A stretch of 64,000 bases of DNA from Alloascoidea africana. Lineage: Eukaryota > Ascomycota > Alloascoideomycetes > Alloascoideales > Alloascoideaceae. Where the stretch lies: contig JAKTTT010000011.1 in NCBI GenBank assembly GCA_030581615.1, positions 186,001 through 250,000 of the forward strand. The letters are read 5' to 3'. Positions 40,046-51,700 of this stretch are shown one piece after another. The notes under the pieces were generated by a model, which was not told the origin of the DNA, made no database searches, and saw nothing but the letters and a program-made list of their open reading frames with translations. A program made the position numbers and the translations under genes. The number at the start of each line of letters is the position of its first letter. Position 1 is the first letter of the stretch.

Positions 40046-42400
40046 TCATCTCTTCAAAGCTGGAACGACAATCTCGTAGTCAACAGTTTCAGACAAATGA
40101 GAAGTTTTATCCTTTTCAACGTGTAAAACAACACTTAAAGAATCATTCAGAATTGGATATTTTGGTATAGAGTTATTGGGTTGATAAATACCGTTATGGA
40201 TCCCCCTTGGATCCAATTTTTCAGTATTTGATTCCGGAGTTGAACTACCTGTGCCATTTCTACCAATGGCAAGTTGAGAAGAGCTTGTAAAAGATGAGAG
40301 AATGGGGCCAGAAGGTCGGATATCCGATTTCGAAAGTGGAATATCGCCAGGGTTCAGGATGGCACTTGTAGGGCCACCACCACCTTCATTATCAGGGGTA
40401 GATTCTGTATTATTGTTCTCACTTTTCAAAATCTGTCCAACAGAAAGAATACTGCACCAGTTACGTCTGTTTAGGAATTTCGTCATTGCTCTTTTCTGAC
40501 CATCCACGTCCAATGTGAAAATCTCTTCCATATCTTCATCAGTTTCGGGATTAAAATGGTGAACTTTTGCTCTTCTCTGCATCAACGATACAAGTCCATT
40601 TGGAGGAGGTGTGTTAACAATTGCAGAAGTAATGAGATTAATCATGAATCGAGGATCGCGTTCAGGCGCTTTTTGTAAAGCTTTGTCATGGGATGAATAA
40701 AATTTACCAATTGCACAGAGATGAACATCACCAGAAAGAATAGTTATTCTCACATTTGTCTTGTCTGCTAAACGTTGCAATTCAGCAACAAACCAATTGC
40801 GCTCCCGTTTGTGATGTCTTGCACACCAATGGTCATCCAAATCGTCAAGCAACTCAACACTTCCATCAAACTCATTAACAAGTCCCTTGAGCGCAATTCC
40901 TTTCTTTGAGAGCCATTTAAGAGGGGACACAATCCTGCTACCCATGAGCCATTCCAACCAAACAAGTCTAGGATATGCAATTGGAACGCCGAGCATTACC
41001 AGTAGGTGCTTGATTTCACCATTAGCAGCCTTCAACTCTTTCTCAATTCTTTCAAACATTTTGAAATAGGTTGACTCAGTAACGACCTGGTTCTTCTTAC
41101 GCTCCGTTCTACAATCAAGTCCATAAAAAGCGATTTCTTTGCCCAATCTTGAATATACCGATTGGGATTGCTTTTTAATAAACGGACCAGGCATGCCTGA
41201 AAGCACAAAGCTGGGCTCCCTTGACAGATCTTCATTGGGAGAGCACTGAAGTTGAAATAGGGAATAATACTTGAAGGCAACTTTTCCAATTCCCAAAAAC
41301 ACCGGGCTCTGCATCGTATGATCGTGGTAAGATCCAAATCCATCAATTATATCGTGGTCATCAAAAATGTTGACCATGGGAATCGTCGCAAATGCCAAAG
41401 GCAATGCAGGATGCAACGTGGTCCCATTCAATCCTTTCCAAAAGCCCTGTCCAAACCATTCCATATAGTGGTGTAGATAAAAATTCTCCAACTCAGATTC
41501 AAATTCGGGTGTGAACTTGGTGTGTTGCTTTCTGAGTTTATTATGACCCGAAGTCCATTTAGCAATGTGCTCTCCACCATACACTTTCACAGCATCGCAA
41601 TAGATTTGATCTCCTCCTCCAAGCATAACGTGATAATGGACTTTTTCATGTTCCCTAAGAACATCCTGCCAAAGCGAACCTTTAAACTCGTGGGTCTTTA
41701 CAGAAAGACTGAATCCGTTGCAGGAATGTGTAACAATGTTCATCGTATCATCTCTAGCTGGCACGTAAAAGGCATAGCTTGACTCGGACGGAGACGAACT
41801 GTTGATAGCATATTGAATTTTCAACTCATACGGCTTCATATTCAGATTAACGTCAAACCTCCAAAAAGAGACCCCTTGCTCGGAATGAATCTTGTAGCCT
41901 GGAACTTCGCCGCGGCCATACAGCTTGTCCATGTCCCCATTGACACCAGAGGGATCTGGTATCGCGGGGCCCGAAACGTACACAAAACGAGGTACGGACG
42001 TGGTGTAGTCGGAATGGGCATCGGCAGTGACTATCATCACAGACGCTCGGTACAAATCGCTTCCTGGAGTTTCCCTCATTCCCAGATATCTCAGCAGCGG
42101 TCCGCATTTGATATCCAACGGCGGCGAGCCCTGCGGCTTCGTGGGAGGAGCCGCATCCGGGTGGGACACATAGGCAGGAAAAGGTCCGTGTTCAGGCTCA
42201 GAGCCCGTGTTCCCGTTGCTTCTTGACCCTGCTGCTACGCCAGTAACACCGGCAGCATGCGGGAGGCCGAAATTCTGCTGATCGTTCAGAACCTGCGGAT
42301 CTCGCGAACCCCGCTGAGGGCCCGGCTGGGTGTTTTCACGCGAATTGAGTTGCGAATTGCGCTGCGAATTGGCCGTCCCTGGAGGAATACCGCTGGACAT
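40046..42400 (-). CDS. Fungal PhoD-like phosphatase domain protein
   Basis: A 784-aa protein of the fungal PhoD-like family, related to bacterial alkaline phosphatase D. Such enzymes are calcineurin-fold metallo-hydrolases of phosphate monoesters or diesters; the substrate of the fungal family is not known to me. The N-terminal 90 residues are Asn/Gln/Ser-rich and disordered. Metal-site signatures appear as LGGGDQIYCDAV, NIFDDHDIIDGFGSYHD and the late ILSGDVHLCAIGKFYS, with LLVMLGVPIAYPRL between. No signal peptide or membrane segment is evident, so a cytosolic or peripheral location is likely. The C-terminal part ends in a short conserved-looking LNDSLSVVLHVEKD segment. A 16-bp CACGTG palindrome lies 132-147 bp upstream of the ATG. 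The gene follows PRPP synthetase on the same strand, 192 bp downstream of its stop. Confidence 0.85.
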   Translation of the reverse strand: MSSGIPPGTANSQRNSQLNSRENTQPGPQRGSRDPQVLNDQQNFGLPHAAGVTGVAAGSRSNGNTGSEPEHGPFPAYVSHPDAAPPTKPQGSPPLDIKCGPLLRYLGMRETPGSDLYRASVMIVTADAHSDYTTSVPRFVYVSGPAIPDPSGVNGDMDKLYGRGEVPGYKIHSEQGVSFWRFDVNLNMKPYELKIQYAINSSSPSESSYAFYVPARDDTMNIVTHSCNGFSLSVKTHEFKGSLWQDVLREHEKVHYHVMLGGGDQIYCDAVKVYGGEHIAKWTSGHNKLRKQHTKFTPEFESELENFYLHHYMEWFGQGFWKGLNGTTLHPALPLAFATIPMVNIFDDHDIIDGFGSYHDHTMQSPVFLGIGKVAFKYYSLFQLQCSPNEDLSREPSFVLSGMPGPFIKKQSQSVYSRLGKEIAFYGLDCRTERKKNQVVTESTYFKMFERIEKELKAANGEIKHLLVMLGVPIAYPRLVWLEWLMGSRIVSPLKWLSKKGIALKGLVNEFDGSVELLDDLDDHWCARHHKRERNWFVAELQRLADKTNVRITILSGDVHLCAIGKFYSSHDKALQKAPERDPRFMINLITSAIVNTPPPNGLVSLMQRRAKVHHFNPETDEDMEEIFTLDVDGQKRAMTKFLNRRNWCSILSVGQILKSENNNTESTPDNEGGGGPTSAILNPGDIPLSKSDIRPSGPILSSFTSSSQLAIGRNGTGSSTPESNTEKLDPRGIHNGIYQPNNSIPKYPILNDSLSVVLHVEKDKTSHLSETVDYEIVVPALKR

Positions 42401-42531
42401 TATGTGCTGGAGAAGAGGTTAGGTGTGAGCGTGAGAGAGAACTCAGGCCAAAAACAATGGAGCTTGCCGAGATTACTTCTTCCGTGCTGTGATTCGCCGA
42501 AAGAGGCAATCGCGCGCTGCAGCCGGCATTG

Positions 42532-42547
42532 CTGCGCACGTGCGCAG
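42532..42547. promoter_or_regulatory. Perfect CACGTG-centred palindrome (E-box, Pho4/Cbf1-like site)
   Basis: CTGCGCACGTGCGCAG is a perfect 16-bp palindrome with the bHLH core CACGTG at its centre (42537-42542). It lies 132-147 bp upstream of the PhoD-like phosphatase ATG and 37 bp beyond the PRPP-synthetase stop. In yeasts CACGTG is bound by Pho4, Cbf1 and other bHLH proteins. Next to a phosphatase gene a phosphate-response role is plausible, as inference. Confidence 0.55.
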
Positions 42548-42592
42548 ATAATTTATAATTTCGCACCGGAGATGACATAACGTGTTACTAAG

Positions 42593-43558
42593 CTAGACTA
42601 TGGCGTGGTTGAAAAGGTACGAAACACTTTCTCCATTGTGGAGCCGGCGGATCGCTTCTGCCAGCGTGGGCGCGATGTCGATGATCTGGATCAGAGGACA
42701 CGCCTTCTCCTTGCCGTCCAGCGGGATCGTGTTCGTGCACACTATCCGCGACAGCTTGGAGCTGTTCAGCTTCGCGATCGCGTTCCCGCTGAAGATGCCG
42801 TGCGTCACTATTGCAATCACCTCTTTGGCCCCGTTCGCCAACAACGTGTCCGCCGCTTTGCACAGAGTGCCACATGTGTCGGCCATGTCGTCGATCAGAA
42901 TCGAGATTTTACCAGAGACATCTCCGACGAGAACCATTCGGCTGACCTCGTTCGCGATCTGGCGCTCTTTGTGAATCAGCGCAAAGTTTAGGTCCAGCTT
43001 GTCTGCTATCGAGGCAACACGCTTTGCGCCGCCGGCATCCGGAGACACAATAACGCTGTTCTTGTAGTCCACTTCCTCCTTAATGTATCGTAGTACTGCC
43101 GGCTCCGCGTACAAGTTGTCCACTGGCACTCTGAAAAAGCCCTGAATCTGACTGGCGTGCAAATCCATCGTAATAACATGGTTACACCCAGCTGTCTGAA
43201 GCAAGTTCGCAACCAGCTTTGCCGTTATGGGTGCCCTGCTCTTGTCTTTTTTATCCTGTCTTGCGTAAAAATAGGTTGGAATCACTGCTGTTATCCGCCG
43301 TGCACTTGCCGTTCTACAGGCATGAATCATGATCAACAACTCCATCAAAAAGTCGTTAATCTCATTCTCTCCACACCCGGTTTGAATAATATAAACATCC
43401 TCATCTCTTATCGATTCTCCTATTGACACCGCTGACTCCTGGTTGGAATATTGAAAAACTCCAACTCGGCTTAACTCGACACCAAGTCTCTTGCTCACGG
43501 CATACGCAAGCTCCCTATGAGAGTTGCCTGCAAGCAGCTTGATTGAATTCACTGCCAT
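42593..43558 (-). CDS. Ribose-phosphate pyrophosphokinase (PRPP synthetase), class I
   Basis: A 321-aa enzyme that makes PRPP from ribose 5-phosphate and ATP for purine, pyrimidine, His, Trp and NAD synthesis. The ATG at 43558 ([18 protein letters not shown]) is the first in frame. Conserved parts are [14 protein letters not shown], the flexible catalytic loop [18 protein letters not shown], the signature [24 protein letters not shown], and the ribose-phosphate loop [11 protein letters not shown]. The end is [16 protein letters not shown]. There is no insertion of the kind seen in PRS1 or PRS5, so it matches the short PRS2/PRS3/PRS4 type, and is close to human PRPS1. Class I enzymes need inorganic phosphate for activity. 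It is the first of two tandem minus-strand genes with the PhoD-like phosphatase. Confidence 0.95.
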   Translation of the reverse strand: MAVNSIKLLAGNSHRELAYAVSKRLGVELSRVGVFQYSNQESAVSIGESIRDEDVYIIQTGCGENEINDFLMELLIMIHACRTASARRITAVIPTYFYARQDKKDKSRAPITAKLVANLLQTAGCNHVITMDLHASQIQGFFRVPVDNLYAEPAVLRYIKEEVDYKNSVIVSPDAGGAKRVASIADKLDLNFALIHKERQIANEVSRMVLVGDVSGKISILIDDMADTCGTLCKAADTLLANGAKEVIAIVTHGIFSGNAIAKLNSSKLSRIVCTNTIPLDGKEKACPLIQIIDIAPTLAEAIRRLHNGESVSYLFNHAIV

Positions 43559-43674
43559 CACAAAAAACAAATCCCGAGATGATTCTTAATTAAATAGGCG
43601 GCGGAAAGGTAAGGGGGAAAATGTCACCAATCTTATGAAAGCTAGTTGATGATGATTTTTGAAAAAAGTTTAGG

Positions 43675-43691
43675 TTACCCGGAAGCACGTG
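43675..43691. promoter_or_regulatory. REB1-like site plus CACGTG E-box upstream of PRPP synthetase
   Basis: TTACCCGG (43675-43682) matches the REB1 core, and CACGTG (43686-43691) follows three bases later, about 117-133 bp upstream of the ATG at 43558. A general regulatory factor next to a bHLH site is a common promoter arrangement in budding yeasts. Confidence 0.5.
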
Positions 43692-46513
43692 TCGACGGTT
43701 TTATTCTTTGTTGCTGTTTTGGGTCGGCTGCATATTCCCTGTTGTGTTGATTCGTTTTTTGTTGTATACGAACGCCAAATGTGAGCGGACCAAACTCCGC
43801 AATTCTTTAATATTCTACGTTTATTAAAACAGAGATATTTGATATTAGTCTAATCAGAATATCAGCAAGCCTTTACATTCCCCGTAAATGTTCTGGCTTT
43901 TCGCAAATCCCACAGCGCCGAAGCTGGTTTTGGTAAACCTCCATATTGCTGGCTTTCCCAAGTTACCTCCTAATAAGAATCCATTTGATTTAGTAGACTA
44001 AAAAAAATTACCTAAAGAAACATCTTTTGGTCGTTGTATCCATGTGCTTATAACCCTTCGGCGTTTGCTAAGTATCTCAATTGTCAAAATTTGTTCTCAT
44101 CACGAACGAGGCCATCTCATGCATAAAAAGCAGAGTTTTATCAGAAATCTGGTCAATATCATTCTAAATTGGTGTTAAAAAGTTGCTCTGATGTAGGAAA
44201 AATCTTTTTCTGTTGTAGCCTTTCTGAGATAGGGTTGGATACCGGATTCATATTTGCCTCTTAATGTAGTTCGACTGACCAAGTAGACCTTGGACGCCTT
44301 CCTAATACTGGGGTTTTGGGTCAATTTAGATAGCCGGGAGAGCAAGAATTATTTTTGGATTCTTTTGTTTGGCGAGAAATACTGTGCTGGCGCAGAGAGT
44401 ATATTCGGGGAAGTTTGTGAAAATTGTCCGTTCGTTATGACATAGGTAGTTACTAATAATCTCTATTTCATAATCAAAATGCTGTTAAAAATTTGTCCTA
44501 TGCTAAAGCTTGAATTAGGGGTTTATTAGTTTGGTTTTATCATCTTTTTGATAGAAAGTAAACAAAAAAAAGTTCCAATTCTATGCGATGGACAACAATT
44601 ACCACTTCTATCATCTTGAAAAGTTTGTTCCTCCATTAAATGAGAAAAAAACTTCCATATAAATTTTATTTAAAATAACTTCCAATCATTTTCAGTCACA
44701 TAGAGCGTTTTTCCAGGGTTATTGATACTGAAACGATTAAGTCTGGTGGTGGAATCCATTTGCTAAACCTCAGCAAGTTGACCATTTTTTTTATCCAAGC
44801 TGTGATTGAAAAAGCAACCATTTTTTTACTTCTTTGAGACTTGGTATTGAATTCAGTGGCGAAAGGATAAAGTTGAAAATGTTGTTGGTAGATCTAATCC
44901 ATTCGAGAGTTACCTCTGACAGAAGGATCAGAATTTTGCCAACCATTTTCACAAAAATTCTGTAATTCTCCTCAACAATTTCACTTAGGAGAAAAATCCT
45001 AACTGTTAGAAGCAAGTAACTGTTAAAGCAAATATTTTATGGTCTTTAAACCTCAAACATACATTTTTGTATCGCGCCCAAAACAAGTAAATCGAACTTT
45101 TAAAAACAAAAAGAAATTGGTATATGCCTTTGATCTCTTCCAGAACTATTTTTCTGACTTGTTCAGTTAGAGTCTAGCCCCAATTCCATTACTTGTACTT
45201 CAGGAACATGTACTCCCCCACAAAATATGCGTCATAGTCTCTTCGCTCACTTCTTTAACTTTCCTCAACTTTGTACCTTGGCCGAGATCGGAGGAAAGCT
45301 TTTGACCAGTCAACCTCCCAAAACTCAACTGCAATTCACTACAAAATGGTGCCACTTTTCAAAAGTCTCAAGTCTAGGTTCTAGGGAAAGATGACTCTCA
45401 ACTTTAAGAGTCTGAAATGTAGTGGATTTTATCCTCATCATCCATGGTCAATGACTGGTCTATGCGTGAGACGACATTGCAGAAAAAACAAAAAGCTGAG
45501 TTTACTAGCGATCAAGAATATCAAAACTTATTATTGAGTCAATTAGCCAACCTAGGCATATTACTAGAGCATCTTAAGCAAAAGCAAAACTCCTAGTTAG
45601 CCTATGTGAGTACATAACGTTGGAGCCAAATGCTTATTGTAGCGTACTGCGATGAACCTGGGAGGAGGAGGAGTATTAGTGAGGAATTAGGTTTGAACAG
45701 TAGTTAACGGACTACAATGCTCAACAAGAGAAAAGAAAAGAAAAGGTTCAATGTGTGAGTAAAAGACACGTTTTAGAATAGGACAGTAGGAGTTGAGACT
45801 TCCGCGTTAGGAAAAAAAGGACTACATTCAAAGCTTGTTTAGAAAATGGATTTCTAAGCAGATTTATCCGTGAAGCTAAATAATTTGTAAGCAGAAGCCA
45901 TGTCAGGAGGATAGCATTGTAAACTACGTGGAAAAGCCTGAAGCTCGCAATTTCATTAGCTATATTGCTCTATTGCTCTATTGCTCTAATGCTTCTATTA
46001 TTAATATTTGTTCGCGATATGTAGTGGAGCTCCTCGTAATTGTTGGTTGGTCTTTGTGAGGGACTCAGCATTTATTGTTGAAGAGTTGTTGAGTAGGAGT
46101 GAACAGTTGTGGGATGTGCAGCATGGATAAAACTAAATAATGAATCAAAACTGTTGGAAAATTCTCAATTGGATTTTCCAGATGGTTAAGGCCCTGCAGT
46201 GTATTCCAACAGAAAGAGTAGGACTCATAATCCGAAAAGAAATCTGGTCAGCCTACAAACAATAGTGCGATGGGCGGGACATGATCCATCCCTGTAGGAA
46301 GGGTCCACGGTGGAGGGGCCGCTGAGAGGCCAAGGACGGCTTACACATCCACTTGCTGCATGTCCAAAATCAGAAAACGAAGATGTTGTTTTCACTGCAA
46401 GTGATTTGTAAGAAAAAAAAGTATTAAAAGGGGAAGACACGCCACGATTTAGAACATCAACAATAGTTCTTTGTCCTTTTACTTCCAGTATCAATTCTGA
46501 ATCGGTCTTAATT
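43692..46513. other. Long intergenic region upstream of the FLR1-like transporter
   Basis: About 2.8 kb of AT-rich DNA between the divergent PRPP synthetase and MFS transporter genes. A TTACTAA motif (a YAP1-type half-consensus) is at 44450-44456, about 2 kb from the transporter. An 8-bp repeat is at 45964. Minus-strand open frames at 44791-45015 and 46225-46611 have no protein-like features. No RNA gene is seen. Confidence 0.5.
45964..45987. repeat. ATTGCTCT tandem triplicate
   Basis: Three perfect copies of the 8-mer ATTGCTCT, about 530 bp upstream of the transporter ATG. Confidence 0.85.
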
Positions 46514-48292
46514 ATGGGATATCTAGTTAGAAACTCGACTTTTGGTTCAGCCGTACGGTTGTTTTCAAAGGGCAAATTCTTCTCATTTGAGGCGCCGAGA
46601 AACATTCGCATATTGGAATCCTCAGAGCGAGACAGTCTGGCATCTAGTTTCTCAAGAAATGAGCAGTCAAGTCCAAATAGTCGGCCTCAATGTGCAACAG
46701 ATACAGAGGATTTGGGATCTGAAAAGAAGAAAAGTTGCATAGAGGAAGATACAAATTTTACGTCTAGAAACATTGTTTTAGATTCAAGCGTCGAAGATGT
46801 TGGAGAAAAGTCAGATAATCCAGTATCTGGAACCGATTCAGAGAAGAGCATTGATTCTGCACAAAAGTTGAAGAAGAAGGGGGGGTATTATGTCTTGGAA
46901 TGGGATGAAGCTGACCCTGAACATCCACAGAATTGGCCCACGAGTAGGAAAATACTTGTCAACATTATGATTTGCTTTTTGACATTTTCGGTGTACATTG
47001 GAAGTTCAATCTACTCTGCCTCCATCAATGGAGTAGCTGAAGCTTTCAACGTTTCACTTACAAAATCAATTATGGGTCTTTCTCTATATGTTATTGGGTA
47101 TGGAATTGGTCCGTTGATTCTTTCACCTCTAAGCGAAATCCCTGTCGTTGGAAGGAATCCTGTTTACATCTGGACTTTATTCATCTTTCTGGCCTTTAAC
47201 CTAGTTGCATGTCTCTCACCAAACTACTCCACGCTAATGGCTGCAAGATTCTTTACAGGTTTCTTTGGCAGTCCAGCTTTGGCTACTGGAGGCGCGACAC
47301 TTTCAGATATCTTTCATGACGCCTATGTCACATATGCAATCGTTATTTGGTCTGTTGGAGCTGTTGCTGGTCCTGTCTTGGGTCCTCTTGTCGGAGGCTT
47401 TGCTGTAATGAACTTGAATTGGAGGTGGTCTCTTTGGGAACTCATGATAATCACTGGGGTTTCCTTCACCGTCTTGTTTTTCTTTCTACCCGAAACATAT
47501 GCTCCCACTCTTCTATTGAGACGAGCAAGACTTATTAGGAAGAAGGAAGAGTACAAAGAAATCGCTCATTTGATTAAAACACAAGACGAGTTAGATCAGA
47601 TGAAAGTATCCACCTGGGATTTCCTGTTTGAGTCGCTTGCAAGGCCTTTTATGTTGGGACTTGAGCCGATCGTTTTATTCTGCAATGTATATCTTGGTCT
47701 TACCTATGGTCTTTTCTATCTCTGGTTTGAAGCGTTTCCCTTGGTATTTGTTGATATTTATCACTTCAACCTTGGCGAACTTGGTTTACCTTTTCTTGGT
47801 CTCGCAATCAGCTGTCTCTTAACGAGTGTCATTTATTGCTACTATTATTACAAAAAGTTTTTCTACAGAATCAAAAACGATGTACCTTTTGAACCTGAGG
47901 AAAGACTGTACGCTGCTTTTCCTCCCAGTCTCCTTATCCCAGTTTCTCTATTGATCTTTGGATGGACGTCTAGAGAATCCGTTCATTGGATTGTGCCCAT
48001 CATTGGCGCCATGTTGTATCTCCCAGGAATTTTTTTACTATTCCAAACTTTAATGGTCTACCTGCCTTCCTCATACCCCAAGTATGTCGCTTCGGTTCTG
48101 GCCATTAATGATGCAGTTAGATCGGTTTTGGCGGGCGTCTTTCCAATTTTTGCCCATGGAATGTACAAAAATCTGGGAGTTGGTCCAGCTTGCTCAATGC
48201 TCGCGGGTCTTGTTATTGCCCTGGTCCCAGTTCTGTTTTTGATATACAGATATGGTGCAAAGATAAGACGGTGGTCCAAGTATGCAGAGTAA
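46514..48292 (+). CDS. MFS drug:H+ antiporter, DHA1 family, FLR1/MDR1-like
   Basis: A 592-aa plasma-membrane exporter of the 12-TM DHA1 group. The N-terminal ~135 residues are cytosolic, Ser/Glu-rich, and end with the family motif EADPEHPQNWP. Twelve hydrophobic segments follow, from ILVNIMICFLTFSVYIGSSI to LVIALVPVLFLIYRYG. Typical landmarks are SLYVIGYGIGPLILSPLSE, the RFFTGFFGSPALATGGATL segment, and motif C in TM5 (GAVAGPVLGPLVGG). FLR1/MDR1 relatives export fluconazole, benomyl, cycloheximide and other compounds; the true substrates here are unknown. The first ATG (MGYLVRNSTFGSAVRLF) matches the start of fungal homologues in general shape. A 2.9-kb region upstream suggests conditional regulation. 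It converges on IRA with 414 bp between stops. Confidence 0.9.
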   Translation: MGYLVRNSTFGSAVRLFSKGKFFSFEAPRNIRILESSERDSLASSFSRNEQSSPNSRPQCATDTEDLGSEKKKSCIEEDTNFTSRNIVLDSSVEDVGEKSDNPVSGTDSEKSIDSAQKLKKKGGYYVLEWDEADPEHPQNWPTSRKILVNIMICFLTFSVYIGSSIYSASINGVAEAFNVSLTKSIMGLSLYVIGYGIGPLILSPLSEIPVVGRNPVYIWTLFIFLAFNLVACLSPNYSTLMAARFFTGFFGSPALATGGATLSDIFHDAYVTYAIVIWSVGAVAGPVLGPLVGGFAVMNLNWRWSLWELMIITGVSFTVLFFFLPETYAPTLLLRRARLIRKKEEYKEIAHLIKTQDELDQMKVSTWDFLFESLARPFMLGLEPIVLFCNVYLGLTYGLFYLWFEAFPLVFVDIYHFNLGELGLPFLGLAISCLLTSVIYCYYYYKKFFYRIKNDVPFEPEERLYAAFPPSLLIPVSLLIFGWTSRESVHWIVPIIGAMLYLPGIFLLFQTLMVYLPSSYPKYVASVLAINDAVRSVLAGVFPIFAHGMYKNLGVGPACSMLAGLVIALVPVLFLIYRYGAKIRRWSKYAE

Positions 48293-48706
48293 TTTTTGCT
48301 CCCCATTGACAATCATATATAGATAGTGGTGGATGATGCATTTATAAGTACAAATAGGTTTTATATACAATTAAAAGGATTTTAGCATAATTGATAATGA
48401 AAGCTTATGAAAAATAGTTACACAGCCATGGCCTCTCTACTTGAAGTATAAGTGATTGTCACAAAGAGAACAGATATGGTGAGGATTTATGCGATAGCTC
48501 ACCAATTCTCAACTGTAATAACTAGTTTAATTTTCTTGCGATTAGTATAATGAGGATAGATTAAACTTATAAAACAAGACATATTCACTACTAATTGTCA
48601 TCAAGCATTTCGCGACCACAAAATCTACCTAAAACAAATAAAAACAAGAGGTTTAAATTAATTCTTCTCAAGTCAAAGCTCTAAAAAATCCAACTATGCA
48701 AAACCA
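48293..48706. other. Convergent spacer between transporter and IRA
   Basis: 414 bp of AT-rich sequence between two gene 3' ends. I see only 3' UTR-like sequence. Confidence 0.6.
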
Positions 48707-51700
48707 TTATTTCTTCTCTACCATACTGGTAGCTCTCAAAAGCAGAGACCTAAAAATACGGATCTGCTCGCTTCCATCAATGGCAAATGGGTCATTAAAA
48801 AGATTAAGGAATAGCTTGGTGAATTTGTGATTGGATACAATCTGTGACAACTGCTTGGCGTAGTCATCAACACGATCAATATCAAAGTCGCCATGTGTCA
48901 AGGTCTGGGTCACCACCAGCTGAGAGTAACTAATAACCTTTGAGGATGATGAACGATCCAATATCTCATTTAACTTGTTCTTGAGATACACATAAGTCAG
49001 GAACTTGTGTTTAGGCGACTTAGAACCTGTAAATGCAAACCATCTCATAAACTTTAGAAGAATTGACTCATCAACATGTGGGTCCTTCAACAGAGAAGCA
49101 GCCAAGTACAAGCAAATAACACTATGGTCAGATCCCGACTCAAAGTAATCGTACATGACCTTTGGAATTAAAACATTCTCCCCAATTGAAATCATCTCAG
49201 TTTCAGGAGTAATTCCTAAAAACTTCTTCTTCTCACGATCATTCCTGTAAAACAAGAGTAAAATTCCCATGTAAGCACATGTACGGAGCAAGTTTCGCTC
49301 GCTTTCTTCTCCTGGATGCTTCTCAAGATATATCTTTGCATTCTTTATCCGAATCTTCATTATAACCTCCAGCGCCTCTATAGCAATGAAACGGGTTGCA
49401 GTAAACTGGACGCCTTTCAAAACTGAGATCACTATAAAGTTATCGAAAAAGTCGGGACTGTATTGCAAAAAGGCCAGGTCATCGAGGTCCTTGGAACCAA
49501 TACCCAAACTAATCTTTTCATTTGTGAGCATTCCAACAACATCGCCATCAATAAACCGGCCAACGTAATCCATCCTTTGAAGCGACTTGGTTGAAAGTTG
49601 TAGAGCTGCAATAAAAAAGCCCGGATGCGCAAAATTTAGACAATGAAGTCCAAGCCAAAAAAGCTTTCCTAACCACGGGGAGTTGGGAGAAGCTTTATCA
49701 ACAAGTCTTGTTAAGCATTCAAAAATACAAATATCCATATCAATGGTTTTTTCGTCGGCGGCCAAACTTGGATCAATAGCTTTCGTCATGAATTTGATCA
49801 TCTTGGTTATCAAGAGATCTGCTGAGCCTTCATTTGCTAAGAATCCCATCACCAACAAAGCTCTTGAACGAATTACAGAGACTCGCTTAAAGGCAGCATC
49901 AATAACATAACTGGTCCATCTTACAAGCCATCCATTTTTCTCATTGTCATCTTTGGCAACCAAGTCCAGAAGCTCAAATAAATACCCGGTATAAACCTCC
50001 AGCCCAGAAACAATGTCTGCGCTATGGGTCATTGACACTTCCTCACTGTTAGTTCTGTTCAACCCAAACAACAGCTGGGCTCGGTGACCAGAATATCTCT
50101 CGATGATAAGGTTCAGTTCATTCCTCCTAGTAACATCGAGATCGCTTCTTTGCGAAAAGGTGTGCAGACAATTAACCATGAGCTTATGTAACGAAAACCT
50201 CAGCGCGTACGGACCCATATCAATAAAAGACGTACAAATGAAGCACAAATCTGCCAGAAATTTTTCTGACAGCTCAATTGAATCAAAAAATAGGGCAATA
50301 CATGCTTTTATCAACACGGTTATCTCGGCCCAATTTGCTTGAACATGAGCTATAGCCCTCGCTTCAATGGCATCCTCAATAGGAACGTTTGCAATATTCC
50401 TCAAACGACTTAGAATCTTAGTACATGATTCCAGACAGGGCCTAACAGTCAAAACTGACAAAATTTCCTCACATGAACTCCCAGTGTTTTGTTTGTCAAT
50501 GGCAGCGTTAACAACTTCCTCAACTATGAGAGAGTTAACTTCATCATCTTTCGAAAGAGGAGTCCAGATCCTCTGATGAAACAAGCCAATTAACGAATCT
50601 GTCAAGAAGTTAACCTTCAAAAATTCTCGAATAAGTTCTCTTGTCCTTCTGGGCCCGCGTTTGGCATCAGTACAATATACCATCTTATACACGTGGGGAA
50701 CATAAGGTGCAACATAGAGCAGAACAGAGTCTCTTTTCTCTGGAGGAGATGACTTGAATGCATCAAAGAAATGTCTGATAAAATCATAGCACAACTCTGG
50801 TGCAGTTTCTGCCATGGTCCTCGATAGCCCAACAATATAATCAATGTGATCACATGGAAAGTATATTCCTTCACGTCCAATAGAAGTCCTTCCTGTGTCT
50901 ATACTAAAAGAATGCTGCAAAGCGCATCCCATGTTGTATGAACTTCTTCTCACATTTGGATCATCAGATAAAAACGAAGCAATACAAATATTCGCAAGAG
51001 TTGCAAAAACCTGTGTTACCGACTGGACTGTTGCCTCGCTGGTAGAGGTTGTCGAGGAGTGTTCACTATAGCGTGCCACTAAACTATTAATTGCAGTAAC
51101 GATTTCCGACCGTTTAGGACTTGAAAATGACAGCTGGTTTCCGTCGGCAAGGTCAACAATAAATTCTTCTCCAACTGCATTCTTTGAATTTATGACCTTA
51201 GCCTTGACAATCTCTGTGGCATGATAAGCATCCAAAGGACGGATGTATTGGTTTCTGCCGCCACATTTGATCACGGTAGGCTCTGCTGAGCAAATTTGGA
51301 AATACTCTTGCCCTAATTTAAAAGTAACGGGAACAAACTCTTTTCCTTTAATTTCATGTGCGTCAAGATACTCAGACCTAGGGTCTTTAGCAATTTTCTT
51401 TGTTTTAGAACTTAGTCCATAAGGCTGAATAGGTAGCTCATCAGAATGATGGTAAGAGTTGGGGAAATAGTATGGAGTGTAATAGGGATTGAACACTTTG
51501 GTTTTTGAAAAGATTGAGAGGAATGTATCAAGAACATTCATGAAATTGTTAGAGATGTTGTAATAGTAAACGGCTCGAGTATTTTGGACATATTCTTCTG
51601 GACACATTTTATTGATCAAATCAGCAGCAGGTCCAAAAACAGTATTGATGCTATCAGTGTACCCAGTACAATCAAAAAACAAAACATGAGTCCGAAGCCA

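Noticed and set aside
44450-44456. TTACTAA as a YAP1 site for the FLR1-like gene
   Set aside because: It is about 2 kb from the transporter start and a 7-mer this AT-rich is expected by chance.
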